64,000 nucleotides of DNA, taken from Setaria digitata (lineage: Eukaryota; Nematoda; Chromadorea; Rhabditida; Setariidae). The notes under the pieces are model-generated. The model ran no database searches. It was not told where the DNA came from and saw only the letters and a program-made list of their open reading frames with translations. The DNA is taken from the NCBI GenBank assembly GCA_003640385.1, contig RCAB01000080.1:1-64000 (forward strand). Direction: 5' to 3'. The translations under genes were made by a program, and so were the position numbers. Below, piece after piece: positions 1 through 12,500 of this stretch; the first letter of the stretch is position 1; the number at the start of each line of letters is the position of its first letter.

Positions 1-1162
1 ATGAGTGGTAACGCCTCAACGGAAGTATAGTTAAGGTAAATAATAATCACCTTAACGTGTTTGTTGCTGCGTTGGCTTCAAGAAAAGGGAAATATTTGCG
101 ATCGATGAGTGGAGGGGAGAGAGCGGCCGGCAAGAGGGGGTGCTTTTGCAATGATAACTCTCATATGGTTCCCTTCAAAACTTGAATTTGTTTCTTTGGA
201 TTTCTTTTTGATGCTGTAGTAAATGTAGAATGAATCTTTTCTCTGTCATCTGCACAGCTACTCAGCAGCGGTCTAGTGTGAGCTGAGTACAGAACGGCGG
301 TTTAATTAGTTAGTAATTAATTGCTAATTAGTAAGTTTCATCCTCAGTTATTTTGACTTCGTTTGTTCCGTTGTTTTGGTTGCAGCAGAGCAGTTGCGTG
401 CACCTCAGGAAATGTTCCTTCCTACTCATCAAATTTAAAATTTTACAACGAGGTTTGCACTTTTTATTGTGATTACTTCCTCGTCAGTCGTTCATTTCAG
501 TTGGTATCGTCAATTTAGCATTCCTGCAGCGCTTCTTCCAGAAAATGTTGGATTTGAATCGTCTCTTAACTATCCTCTTACCACGCGCACACATTATTTC
601 AATACTGTCCGAGAAAGAGAAATCTGTCTTACTCGTTTCAGCGAAGAGCGCTTCCTTCTAGATTCGATCATGCCTAATGAAGACAATGCCTTGGCAACAA
701 TAAGGCAGCGTTAGTGACGACACTGCTAATCCCTACAAAGTGCTACATTTTTGAGTTTTGTGAAGTGTTCCATTATGTCTTTAATCGTTTGATAATTGTA
801 TTTCATTAAGTTGCTTTGTTATTCACTTTTTAGTTGGCTGAGTCGATGTTTAGCTTTAACTTGTAAGGAGCATAACTTAATTTCGCGCGATTCGGGACTG
901 AATGGATTGATGATTTTCAGAGAAGGAGGATTGGTCAGGAGTGAGTGGCATTGTGTTCGACGGTTGATTCGAATTAATTTTGCTGACAAATGTGATTGAT
1001 TCATTTTAATTTAGTTTTTTAGTCGCAAACAATCCCTCTAATTCTGATACAACAAAACAGTAGAAATGGGAACAGAGGGTGTAGAGTAGGGATACATGTT
1101 CTATCCATCGGTACCTTCGAAAGACTGCATTTTCAATTTGTTGCAAATCTTTGCTTGCGGCC

Positions 1163-2022
1163 TCAGCTTGCATCTAATTGATCGCAACCATTGTTATCAC
1201 TGTTTGTATAAACAGCACTTCCTGCAAGAATACTGAAAACTTGTCGCATATCGCTTGCGAATCGCTGCAGTGCGCCGAGAATCTGAACTTTATCTTCCAG
1301 TGACAATGATTCAATAATATCATTTATATAGTAATTTAATGAACTGTGCAATCTGGTCCTACACAATTACCATTATTAGAGCGATCCCTACAGGATAATA
1401 ATTTATGACTTTTGGACTGGCAGTGAGCAAGTTGGATTTCAGCATGGCTATGCTGCATGAGGCGAGCCGTCGCTTTGTGATTAGCGACTTGTGTCCTCTT
1501 AGCAGTTCAGTGGCAGAGCATTCTGGATTTCCGATATTAAAGCCATGTCTCAGCAGGGCGTAACTTGGACTCGAAGCAAAGCGCCTGGCCGATGAATGAA
1601 TCGAAGAGGCTGAGCAGAAGTGCCATGCTACACTGACCTGAATCCTTAGGCCTCTTTTCCATCCACTTAGCCTTCTTCTGTGGACCAACTGTGCTTAGCT
1701 AGAGATTCCACGCGGGGAAAGAGTGCAAAAGAGGGATGACAAGGGACATCGATGCGACGTGACTGCATGATTTGCGAGTAATTCCCTTTCAAGTTGTTTC
1801 TCATTTCATCACATATCCGATCCACTTGGTTTCTTTTACGTTCTGAATACTTTGATAGAATCCAAATCTGAACTTTCTCTTCTTTTGAATTCTATCGCGG
1901 AAATCTCGAACTTGTCCTTGCCAGACCCATGAATACTTCAATGATAAAAAGGCGTACTGTCGTGCAACTTTACTCCTTTCACAAAGAACAACTTCCATTT
2001 CAAACTGGCGTTTCCGAATCTG
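1163..2022 (-). pseudogene. Possible decayed or unrecognised minus-strand coding tract
   Basis: Three minus-strand pieces read like protein. About 2022-1801 follows an acceptor-like AG and gives a basic, aromatic-rich stretch including IRKRQFEMEV and QKKRKFRFGF. About 1677-1390 is one frame with protein-like text (SLFDSFIGQALCFE, then QVANHKATARLMQHSHAEIQ) but is broken by in-frame TAA at 1537-1539 and TGA at 1507-1509. About 1368-1163 follows another acceptor-like AG and gives a helix-like tail (IESLSLEDKVQILGALQRF) ending at a stop. The order fits one minus-strand gene, but I do not recognise the family and the middle piece needs extra introns or is broken. It could be a pseudogene, a real gene with introns I cannot place, or chance. 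Confidence 0.22.
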
Positions 2023-4910
2023 TTAAATGGTTGTCTTCTTAAACCGTCGATAAAATGGACAATCCTCTTTCTGAACCGCAGAAACTGCCTTATCTAGTGC
2101 TGAATTTCTGCTTCTATTCACAAATTTCAATATTGTCATCTTGTTGTCTGAACCTCTCGCGAGCACACCTTCTTTTATTACTCTTCTTTCAATCGAGAAA
2201 ACTTTTTCTACTTTCCAAGTTACTAAATTTGCCTCTCGCGGTTACTTCCATTTGTTTGATTCCTTTTTTCCTGCAACTACTAATTGCAATCAGTGAATAC
2301 TGTGTTGATCACATACGACTATTACACTGAAAGACTAATTAAAGCTGGTCTGATAAGACCGATAATCCACTTCATACTACTCTGAGTCGCTTACTGCAAT
2401 AAATGTTACGGTATGATATAGCAACACCAACTGTTAAAATTTTTTGAACTTGTGGTAAAACAAACTAATATTTCAGTTGAAAAAATGTTGTGTTTAACGA
2501 GTAAGGCGAAGAGAAATTTCCGTTCCAGGATATCAGATAAACATGTTGGAATACAACTTTGATGAGTTATGGAAAAATAAATCTTTAGCTCTTAGGTGTT
2601 TCCGCCCCCTAAGGAAAAGCACATGCTTCGCTTAAAACCTAGGCTATCAATATCATGCTTATCTACTGTCGCATGATAATGATAACCCAAGTTTCAAGTT
2701 TATTTGGAGTCATGATAAGTCATAAGTTAAATGGTTACTTCGAAGAGCATAAAAATTAAAACTGCAATTGATCATGATGAAGTTTTCCTTAATTACATCA
2801 TGTTTTCTTCTTGTTCATATGAATGTGGTTGAGATGCTGCCTTCAGTCTTCTCATTCCTTAACTTCTTTATTTTCTCGTCTTCGTTTTTCTACAGCAATG
2901 AATAGCAGAAAATTTTGTTATTGGTAGATTGAACTCATCCAAGAAACAACAAACTTTTTATTCCAGTCATTAGGATATGCTTTGGAGTTGGTGAAGATTA
3001 GAAACATATTGAAATCTTGATTGCATTGACGTCGAAACGCCAACATTCACTTCTTTTTTCACGCAGTTCAAACATCATGTCAGAAACTCTGTTGTTTGTT
3101 TTCACTTAGTCCGTGGAAGTCAACTGTCTGGATCCGTAGAGGTTACTTTCCATATTTTCTGTCTCTGAGAAGTCGTTTTGTCCATCTTAGATACTTTAGG
3201 TTTTTCGGAACCGAAAAAGCTAGTGAAAAATCCTTAACAGTTTTGATTGCAGCTTCTTAGTAACAAATTATTCAATTAATCCTCTCAGGTTTATTTTTTT
3301 TAACAGACGAACAAAATAAGAGCATTTCAGTTCTTCTAAAAATAATTATTCAATTATCCAAAGCTTCTTCATGTGAAAGTTACGTGGGTTCGCTCGACTT
3401 CACCTTCACGCCACATTTCTTACGCTAGTTACGTTACCTTTCCCATTCTGAACTGGTCAAAACAGTTTCTGAACGTGTCACAAATCTGTCCCTGTAATTA
3501 GTTCCACGAAATCATTCTCCTTTCTATGATGAATATACTTGTTGCTGTGCAAGTTTCGCATTGATTTTTGGCATCTTGAAATAAGTCTTCAATATTTAAA
3601 CCTAAACCTCCGTCACTGTGGTGGAACAAATTTTTATAAAAGGAGCTCCGTAATTCAAGGTCAAATATCCACAATCACCTGAGTGCAGCATATTATATAC
3701 AAAATGACTTCAACTTTATTTCGCCGCATTAATTTTTTGACGACGTGATGCCATGAAAGTTGTTATCTTGTGCTTTTACGTGGAAGCTACACTTTTCATG
3801 ATTGGCTATTTCAAGGATGCCTCCAGAATGTTATGGATTTTAATATACATTCCAAATTGTTAATGGAACTATTAAGCGTTCATTGGGGAATGAAATAATT
3901 AGGGATTGAACTTCTGGTGTTTCGAAAACATCACTCTGCCACAAATACGCAACCCTGTCGACCTAGACATCCCTTGAAGTCTCTACAACAAATTTGATAA
4001 TTTTTTTTCGTCCGAACAGTGATTATTTAGATCACCTTGCCAGCAGCGCTACGATTTCTTTCCGTTCCTTTTCTTTGCCTTTGATTTGCTCTGCACGGCA
4101 CGGTAATTCTTAGAGGTGGTAGCATTATCGTTTCATTTCACTCTAAAATGAGGAGAAGTCATCCATGATGGATTCAGAAGGGATGACGCCCCTACTGATT
4201 TTCTTTCAAAAAAGTGCAGTTTTCTCACTGAAACAAAAATTGCTTTCTCTTCTTTGAAGATTTAATGCATTATTTTCATCTAAGCAGTTTAAGTTTTTCT
4301 GCCTGACGTGCCTCACATATGTTGCTCGAACTTCACGTATCGTTACAGAGATTACGTATACAAGGTGGTAAATGCTACTTTCATTTTCATGGATCTTCCT
4401 TATTCGTGGTCTTTAATTTCGACTTTTCTGTATTTGCAAGGGATTAATCCAAGTGTATTTCTCTATATTTACTTTACGCCATGCATGCTTGCTTGAAAGG
4501 TGTAATCTCGAATTATAATGATACACTGAACAAAATAAAACAGAGGCTATTTACCCTAAGTTTAAAGCAGACAGCGATCCCATTATAACGCCTGTAGCCA
4601 TCACCATGTTCAAAAATCTGGAGATTGGAAATTTGAGGTTTGATAAATTCTTTACTGATGTGCTCAAGTTCTAACTAGCCAAGGCTAAAGGCATGAAAGA
4701 CTGGACAATTCTTCCTTTCACGCCTCACTTCTCATTTTACCACCTATTTACAACTCATGTGATGGCACTGTTATCGATCTTGATGGTCCTCACTTATAAT
4801 TCTTTCCTCACGTCTCCTATTTTTGTTGATAATTTTCGTCACGTGAAAAGTTACGCTAACTGTTGTAATTTGCGTTCAAACTTCCCTGGAATTCCCATCT
4901 TTTTAGGGTT

Positions 4911-4918
4911 TTTACCAG
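4911..4918 (+). promoter_or_regulatory. Candidate trans-splice acceptor of the TPPP gene
   Basis: A pyrimidine-rich stretch ending in CAG (AG at 4917-4918) lies six bases before the ATG at 4925. In nematodes such a site close to the start codon commonly receives a spliced leader. It could also be an ordinary cis acceptor with an upstream leader exon; transcript data would be needed to tell. Confidence 0.4.
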
Positions 4919-4924
4919 AAAAAC

Positions 4925-6697
4925 ATGACCGAAAAGAAGGAATACAATTTCAAATGGGATGGAAAAGAAGTAAAACATCGGTAAGTGATTTTTTTTGCTC
5001 ACATAAAAAATTTTTTTTACGTATGGCTGGAGGGCTGAACCACAAATTTATTAGACATTCAAAAGAACAACGGGAACTGAAACTAGAAATTGCTTTTATA
5101 GTGATAGATCTTTCCAACTGCCGCCAACCAGGTTTCTGCTCAAATTAAAAATTGTCGTGCTAGCGTTTTGGAATTCCAATCTCAAAAATGAATCGGAAGT
5201 TTAGTTTTTTTCTTAATATCAGCCACCACTAACCAAATTATCTGCTGCTTTGAGAGATACAAATATCTAAAATTCAATATTTCATTGGGAAAAATATGAA
5301 CCCTTTTATCATAATTGTTTTGAACCTTGAAATTTTTATATCTAACATTTAATGATGGGAAATGAAAATATAAATGGACTGTACCTGCTTGCTTCCTAAC
5401 ATTTTGTTACCGCTCCTATGAACAATTAATAATATCATCACTGGTTCTGTCAGTGACGTTAATATTTTCATTAAAGATGGGAAGGTTTCGTGAAATTTGG
5501 CAATGCATCAGCAGTGGAAATGACAGGGAAGAATTTCGATAAGTGGTTAAAAGATGGAGGAGTTATTGATAATAAAAATATCACTACTACAATGACCGGA
5601 ATCGCTTTCTCCAAAGTTACTGGGTGACTCCATTATTCATTATTAAATTTGTAAATTTATCCCACTTTTACACTGAAAGCCTTGTTATTCATCCAGAACA
5701 AGGTGACTTTTGATCATAGCGAAAAACATCCTATCTTCTACCTAATGTTTCTTCTCCTTCCCTAACTTTCTTAGTCAGCTCATGAGCTTGTTGCAGTGTC
5801 GTGTGATTACTGTGATAAGAGTTTCCATTGATGAGATTCTTCTGATTGTCAAAGAAAGCAAGAAACTTCTTTTAAATCCATTATTGATTTCAAGAACTTA
5901 TTTCTCAATGTTTTATTTTCCTTAGTGGAAGAAAATGGTACTTGAAATTTTCTGGCGCCCACTGGCTGTCAATATCCGGTTGCTCAAGGAGGGTAGAAAT
6001 CAGACGTATTTGAGGTTTATTTGCGTCAGCTTAAAAATCTGTCTCTTAATTTATTCCACTGATTTTAGACCTAAAAAAAAGGCGAATTTTAATGAGACAA
6101 AGGATGTACTAATAGCAGTTGCGGAGGATCGAGCACGAACAACTAAGAAGGAGCCACAAGTAAGTTAACTGAGAATTTTGATGCTCTTAAAGTTTCCTTC
6201 ACTTCTCTTATTCCTGATTTTCAACAGACAAATTCATATTTACCAAAAACTCTCTGGATTTTTTGTCGGACTTGACTATTTTAAAAGTCAGTCAACATTT
6301 ATCGATTTTCCTAATTTTTCTGCTACTTTGTTTAGCACGAAAGCACAACATTTCAGTGCCTTTAATAATGATACATTAAGTGCCGCAGCTGATTGTTCTC
6401 TCGACTTTCATTTTTTTCGGAAGAAGCATTTTTCAGGAAGAACTGGATGCCATCATTGATAAGTTATCAAAATTAGAAGCTCCATCACTAAAAGGTGTTG
6501 CTAAAGCCTCCGCAGACGGTGTGTATAATCGTCTAACGGACCACACTAAATATACCGGTTCACACAAGGAACGCTTCGATGCTGAAGGCAAAGGGCGTGG
6601 GAAGCTTGGTAGGGAAGATATCGTCGAACAAACTGGTTATGTAGCAGCTTATAAGAACAAGGACACCTATGATAAAGTTCACAAAAACACTCAATGA
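4925..6697 (+). CDS. tppp: Tubulin polymerization-promoting protein (p25-alpha/TPPP family)
   Basis: TPPP proteins bind tubulin and bundle and stabilise microtubules. I join four exons: 4925-4980, 5477-5623, 6069-6159, 6437-6697. They total 555 nt and encode 184 aa, close to short invertebrate TPPPs. All introns are GT-AG and the phases agree. Exons 1-2 give the folded p25-alpha core (FVKFGN, then EMTGKNFDKWLKDGGVIDNK). Exon 3 gives the FNETKDVLIAVAEDRA segment. Exon 4 gives the conserved C-terminal family signature, with YNRLTDHTKYTGSHKERF, a glycine-rich GKGRGK stretch and TGYVAAYKNKDTYD near the end. No long disordered N-terminal extension of the vertebrate TPPP1 type is present. The start is the first ATG after the acceptor and gives the only in-frame exon 1. 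Identification rests on strong motif agreement by eye. Confidence 0.93.
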
Positions 6698-7906
6698 TCT
6701 CAAATCATTCGTTTCCCGGGCCTTTTTATCTGTCTGTAGCTAACCGAACTACACTTTGCAACAGATGATAATTCTGAATGAAATGAAGTCAAGGTAGGGA
6801 GTCTCTTTCTTATGAGGCCTGTCTTCACATTTGGCTTTTGTTGTCCCCACACCTCACCCTCATCGAAGATTTAAGTTTTTGGAATTTCAAAACCTTGTCT
6901 AGCAAATAATGTTTATAATTTCATTATGTCTTTAGATTCTCATGTTCAGGAACAGAGCTCTTGTACAATGCACCAGATCTATTCTGAATCAAGACATCAT
7001 GTCTTTTGTGATTCGAGTCCAACTTTAGCAGTCGAAAAAAAAACTAAGGAAGGGAAACTCTTGTTATTTATACACTGAACAAACTCAAGCTGTACACTCG
7101 GCAAAATTACCTAAGAATTACAACGAGAGAACATACTCAGTATGCCCCCTCAATTTCTCAATTTACCGAGAACATGCATACTTTGCAAAGCCGTATCTAC
7201 ATTAAATAAAATAAAGTCATTTCCAATTTATAAATCCTCAACTGCATTATTTTTGTCACTTGCTTGCCTGCATTCGATAGCGAAGTCTTGCCAAATATTG
7301 CAATTTTTCTCTCGCCAAGTGTTTCATCGATAATAATTCAATATAATGATATTGCACTATAACCATTAAGACTTTTCTTCATTTAAGAAACTGAATGAAC
7401 TCCCGAACAACCACTCAGTCCTATTATCTCTTTCATGTTCCTTTCGTATCCTATGCCTTAAAAATTATTCGCACAAAACTTAAGTCTTGTTGATTTCGTG
7501 ACCGGCATTCTTACTTCTGTTACGCAATTTCCCATTAAATGGAAACACTGGAAATGGTGTGCCAACTAAGCTACTTACCGTTGTTGCACAAAATAAAACA
7601 AATGAAACGTTTAGCAATATAAGGTGTCCGCAAAAACTACGCATACCCCTCGACAAATACCTTGTATATAAAACATTGGTTACGTAAAAAGAATTTTGTA
7701 CCAATAGTAATTCCCAATGTTTCCAAACAATATCTAATGGAAAGGCATGATAAACGAGGTACTATTGGTTTACATGCCAAATTTTACTATCCCTTTATTC
7801 CACCGTCCGCTGTACACACTCTAAGAACACGAGAGAGAGAATAACAATAATATTTATCACAAACAAAAGAAATAAACGACCAAATCACAGGCCTCAAAGC
7901 AAAAAA
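6698..7906. other. Spacer between two convergent genes
   Basis: This holds the 3' flanks of the TPPP gene (+) and the eL13 gene (-). No coding sequence is supported. A TTTATT at 7794-7799, read on the minus strand as AATAAA, is a candidate poly(A) signal for eL13 about 110 bases after its stop. Confidence 0.5.
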
Positions 7907-8806
7907 TTATCGCCTGCCACCTCCAATACCTTCCTCTGCAACTTCACGAGCTTTCTTGTCACGAATACCTTTCAAACGTTTGTCAGCACGAAGACGACGT
8001 AAATGACAGTACACTTTGAATTGCTTTTCTTCTTCAGTTATTTCACGGGCCTTCTCACGACGAACAACTTGTTTGATAGGTAAAATAACTCCACGCAACT
8101 GTGTAGCTAACTTGAGCTCATCAGCCTATAAACTCAACATCCATTCAGGCTTGAAACTTATATAACTAAATAGGTAAACAATATCTGAAAAACTTACGGT
8201 ACTATCTCCTTTCTTCGGAGCGTTTAATTTTTTCGGGAACAATATTAGTTTCGATCTATATTCCTTTAAGCGTTTCACATTTTGCTAAAAACAATGCAAA
8301 ATCATTCCAGAACAACTAATCATTTAACTTATGCTTGGGTTTCTAACTTAGAATGTCTTTAAAGCTATTGACTCAGAAAGTTTTTCTACCTCACAACTAT
8401 GTGGTAAGGATAAAACAAAAAATAACACGGGGCTATACCAATAAACTGCAATGTAATAATCCAAGGAAAACACCTGTAATGATTCTAACGATCGGTTTGT
8501 ACGCCGATAGTCCACTGCAATACCAATGGTACGGGCTTCTCGTTTTCCAATGCCAGCTCCTTTCAGCTCTTCCAAAGTAAATCCTCGCCCCAGTCTTAAT
8601 TTTTTGTTATATCGAATTGTCGGACAACGAACCGCAGGCCTCAGTAAACCCGCAACAGGACGAGGTGCAACCAGCTGACTTTTTTTGTACCGGTTACGAC
8701 GTCTACGCTCCTTCCTAGCCGGTTGATTAAACCAGGTGCGCACACGACTCTGCCAATCCTTGTGAAAGTGCGCATTTGGTATCATATTATTCCCTTTTGG
8801 AGCCAT
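7907..8806 (-). CDS. rpl-13: 60S ribosomal protein eL13 (RPL13)
   Basis: Structural protein of the large ribosomal subunit. Three minus-strand exons (8806-8474, 8284-8198, 8125-7907) sum to 639 nt and 212 aa, against 211 aa in human. The N-terminus has the typical [18 protein letters not shown] start, then a very basic [12 protein letters not shown] run, the [15 protein letters not shown] segment and [14 protein letters not shown]. Exon 2 carries [20 protein letters not shown]; exon 3 carries [19 protein letters not shown] and a glycine/arginine tail. All introns are GT-AG. An acceptor-like AG (minus-strand reading; 8815-8816 on the plus coordinates) lies eight bases before the ATG, consistent with trans-splicing as usual for nematode ribosomal protein genes. 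Confidence 0.97.
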
Positions 8807-9533
8807 TACAGTATCTATAAAAACTTGTTAGCAGTAACTGAGCAGTAAGCTGAGCGATGAACTGGTAAGCTAATGTATGGCTTGAATCGAAGTCCTACAA
8901 CAGAGCGGCTAGTCCGTCGCCTTTCCTATCTACAACCGATAACTAATGTACTCAGGCAAAAAAGACTGAAGAAAGTAAATCGAAAATACAGAAACACTCA
9001 GCAGAATAGAAATTCCCGGACAATAATAAAGGATTAACCGTCTGCGACATTTCATAAAAACTCACTTGCTGGAAGCAATTTTCCCTCAGTCTATCTATCA
9101 AGTGGGACAAAGTAGTTTTATGATAACCGGACCCACCAGAAACACCGATGAAACCCCACGAACCACTTGGAAACACACCCCAACCCCCAAGAATGCAATC
9201 CCAAACCCCAAAACCCCTTAATATAAACTTCGTACTATGACGCCATTCAGTGGTTCAGCTGCTTGGGGATGAATGCAAAGACCCGGTTAGAAGAGACTGT
9301 GCAGATCGGGCTTTTTGGAACTGGGCATGCGTGTATTTATGGTATTATGTGAGCAGGTAGAGAAGAGTTAGATCTGGAATCAAATGTTTAAGAGCTTTAC
9401 TTCAGTAAAAGGTAACAAAGATTGGTGGAATTTGCAGTAGCGAAAATGAGTAACAAGAGATGGAATCTGTATAATAAACTAATAATTCAAAAAAAAAAAA
9501 ACGCTCATTTCAGTGTAAGGATATATTGTTATT
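8807..9533. other. Divergent intergenic region between rpl-13 and the TCF25 homologue
   Basis: The two flanking genes point away from each other, so this should hold both promoters. No coding sequence is supported. A C-rich patch at about 9177-9220 with repeated CCCAA/CCCC runs stands out from the AT-rich surroundings. An acceptor-like CAG at 9511-9513 lies 20 bases before the TCF25 start codon. Confidence 0.45.
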
Positions 9534-12500
9534 ATGTCGACAAAACACTTGCGGCGGTATCTGCAAGAGAAGAAATTAGCTGGGGTGGAGAAGTCACCGG
9601 ATGAAAAGGACGAGGAAAGCTTCCAGTCGGCAGATAAAGCAAAGTCGGACACTTTCGTATGCAATAGGTCAGTTCATTGATATTTCAGTAATACCAAGTC
9701 TTTAAGAGTCAGTACTTGAAGTGAGAGATGATATCGGTCATAATTCCTTTTGTTCGTGGTAGTGAGTTGGCCTTGACATTCTTACTGATACCTGCTAATT
9801 CTGCGTTGCTCGCCTTCGTCAAAGGCAAGGTTATGTCGATTAAAGAGCTAAACTGGAACTTAATTATATGAAGATGGAGAAAGTGACCAAAATGAAATTA
9901 AAATTTAATACAAGTATGTTTCATATCTCACATGCATTCATTTTTCTTACAAGAAATCAGGAAATCTTGTTATTCGTCTTTACCATCTGGCTTTTTTCAG
10001 ATATGAATTTCTTGAAGAATCTGGAGAAGGTGAGGACGAAAGTTCTGGACCAGTCGAAGAAGCACCGTTGGAGAGGAGGCCGGAAAAAAAAACAGTGAAA
10101 AAGAAGAAAAAAGGGAAGAAGAAAGTACACTGTACAGACACAAATAATGATTTAGAGGATTTAGATAACCTTCCGAATGAAGCTTTGATCCGAAAAGACC
10201 GTGATCTGGTTTTCGAAAAAGATTTATTTAAGGTTTGTTTTATGTCTGCACAACGCTCTCCATATTATTTCACGAAAACTAACACAGGAAGCTTGTCAAC
10301 ATTCGATTAGTGGAAATCGTTTCTTTAGCGTGCGATACTTTTTTGATGCCTTAGTGGACGAACAAAGTACTGTTCGGAGGATTCATAACTGAATATTACG
10401 ATTTAACCTAATAAAAGGATGGGATAACCAGAAGTGAGGTTGCTCCCAAATTGTGGGTACGATACATCGAACTTTTCACTTGCATATTTACAAAACTGAG
10501 TATAATGCAGCTGCTGCAGGTTGATATGTTACAGGTTGATAGCAGAATGCTAAATGTAGAGAGTGAGTTGCGTTCCATACTAGGTCGAAGAAGCACGGAT
10601 ACAAGTCAACGTGGACGTACAGTATTTGGTAAAATAGTGAAAAAGAAACCAACTTGGCCAGAAATTAAGAATGTTGGTAAGAACTCGTAACTTAATTTCT
10701 TTTTAGTGTCACGTTGTGAATTTTTCTTAAGTTCAGGCCATTTGATATGTTAGTCTTTCTATCTATAAGTTGGGAAATTATTTCATAGTTCTGGTTATTT
10801 GCTTTTATACATAAACATAAAATAACTGCAAGTAAGTAGATTTTGTGTATGTAGTAAAATCTGGGTGTGTTATGCATTTCCAGGATTTATAAAACTACTT
10901 TTCTGCTTCTTTGCTTTACGCTGCTTCTGAATTGGATTGTCTGATCTATTTATTAAGGTTTATCAATGGAGCTAGATTGCATAGAAGATGACATATTTTG
11001 GTTCAAATTTTCGCACCATGCTTTTTATCGTGAGTTGCAGCAGACTTTCTGGATAGCATCTGAATCATTGGATCATAATTTGATTTCGGTCTGTTTGTGA
11101 CTTGGTTTATTATCGTCATCTAATAATAATTTTCATAAACACATAGTGGGAAAAATGATGATGCTTTTTAATGTTAGCTACTACCTACGACTATCATTAC
11201 TGAACCGAAGTTGGTTATTAGAATTGAAACATTTCAGCGATTGAGCCGTTTGCTGTTGTGTTTATATTTTGTCAATAAAGTGATATTAATAGATATAGAT
11301 TTAGAATATTTTGGCACATTGTCCATACCACTTAGATAGCCTGCTCATTATGGCTGAATTGTTGAGGCAGCAGGAAGATTACCAATTTTCACGCGATTTA
11401 ATTGGTAAATTTTTAAAAGTTATTCCCTGCTGGTCAGAAATGATTGGTTTATATTACCATAGTTTCTAATTTCGAAATTGTTCTACGTCATCGATTCTTC
11501 GCTCAGAATGCTTCTTACAATCAAGTAACTATCAAAAGTCTTCTCTTTGCTGCTTGTTTCAGAATCTTCATTTTGCATATAAAGATTTTTCTATGCTAAA
11601 TATATTTTGTCTTGCAGAACGTGGACTATTCTGCTGTGAAAGTGTATTCGCTCCACGATTTCAACTAAGTAACTTCAACCATCGCATTGACTATGTTAAT
11701 TTCGAAAATCGAGCATTTTATTTGTTGCTTCATCGACATTTACGAAATCTTATAGATCGTCATTGTTTCAAAACAGCTCTTCATGTTGCCAGACTAATAT
11801 ACCGCCTAGATCCTGTGTCGGATCCACTTGCCATAATGCTCACCATTGACTCTGTTGCTTTGAAAGCACGAGAATATAATTATCTGATTCTTCTGTATAA
11901 TACATTGAAAGTAATGAATTTCAAAAATCTCTGTGGCATAACTTATTAGCTTATCAATTGTTCAAGAATACCTTTCAAAGCATTAGACTTCTTTCATATT
12001 CCAACACTATGTGATATATGTTTTATGGAACTGAATTCTCTATTCATCATAGGAATAAAGGAAGAAGTCATTGCTAGAAAATATTTGAAGGAAAATAATT
12101 TGGTGAAATTATAGTTCATAGCTATTGGTAATGTTGTGGCAAGGATATACATTCAAAATTTAATATGCTCTAATTTAAAAAAAAAAAAACGTTAATTTTC
12201 AGGACTCCAAAAATTTGGATAGGCTTCCAAATTTTGCATATTCTATCGCCCTTGCTTATTTCTTTTTATTTTGTGAAAACGGAAGAGTTGAAGATAAGGA
12301 AATTGCAGACCTTATGGTACAATTATATTTTGCATCACCAATTTGAGTTCAGAATACCAATTTCTCAATTACCATTACAAAAATATTTTTAAGGTTCCTC
12401 AGATCTCTAAATCCCCAAAAATATAAAATTTATTTTTTATAAAATTCAGATTGCTTCCGCTATTCGACATTTCCCAACAGTGCTCCTGAAACTTTTAGAT

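Larger units (their letters stand above)
1..4924. other. Spacer without a supported gene
   Basis: I see no gene I can support in this 4.9 kb upstream of the TPPP gene. Open frames are short and lack a convincing start, splice pattern or recognisable family. A minus-strand tract at about 1163-2022 has protein-like composition and is listed separately. The rest is AT-rich with homopolymer runs. The last bases before 4925 may hold a trans-splice acceptor for the TPPP gene. Confidence 0.5.

Noticed and set aside
2684..2693. ACCCAAGTTT, part of the nematode spliced-leader SL1 sequence
   Set aside because: Only ten bases match; the bases on either side differ and no following donor or Sm-site structure was visible, so not an SL RNA gene.
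6178..6459. Open frame overlapping TPPP exon 4
   Set aside because: Different frame from the conserved TPPP C-terminus; hydrophobic low-complexity text without homology.
8285..8473. Possible snoRNA in the first intron of rpl-13
   Set aside because: Ribosomal protein introns often host snoRNAs, but I could not find convincing C/D or H/ACA boxes with proper spacing.
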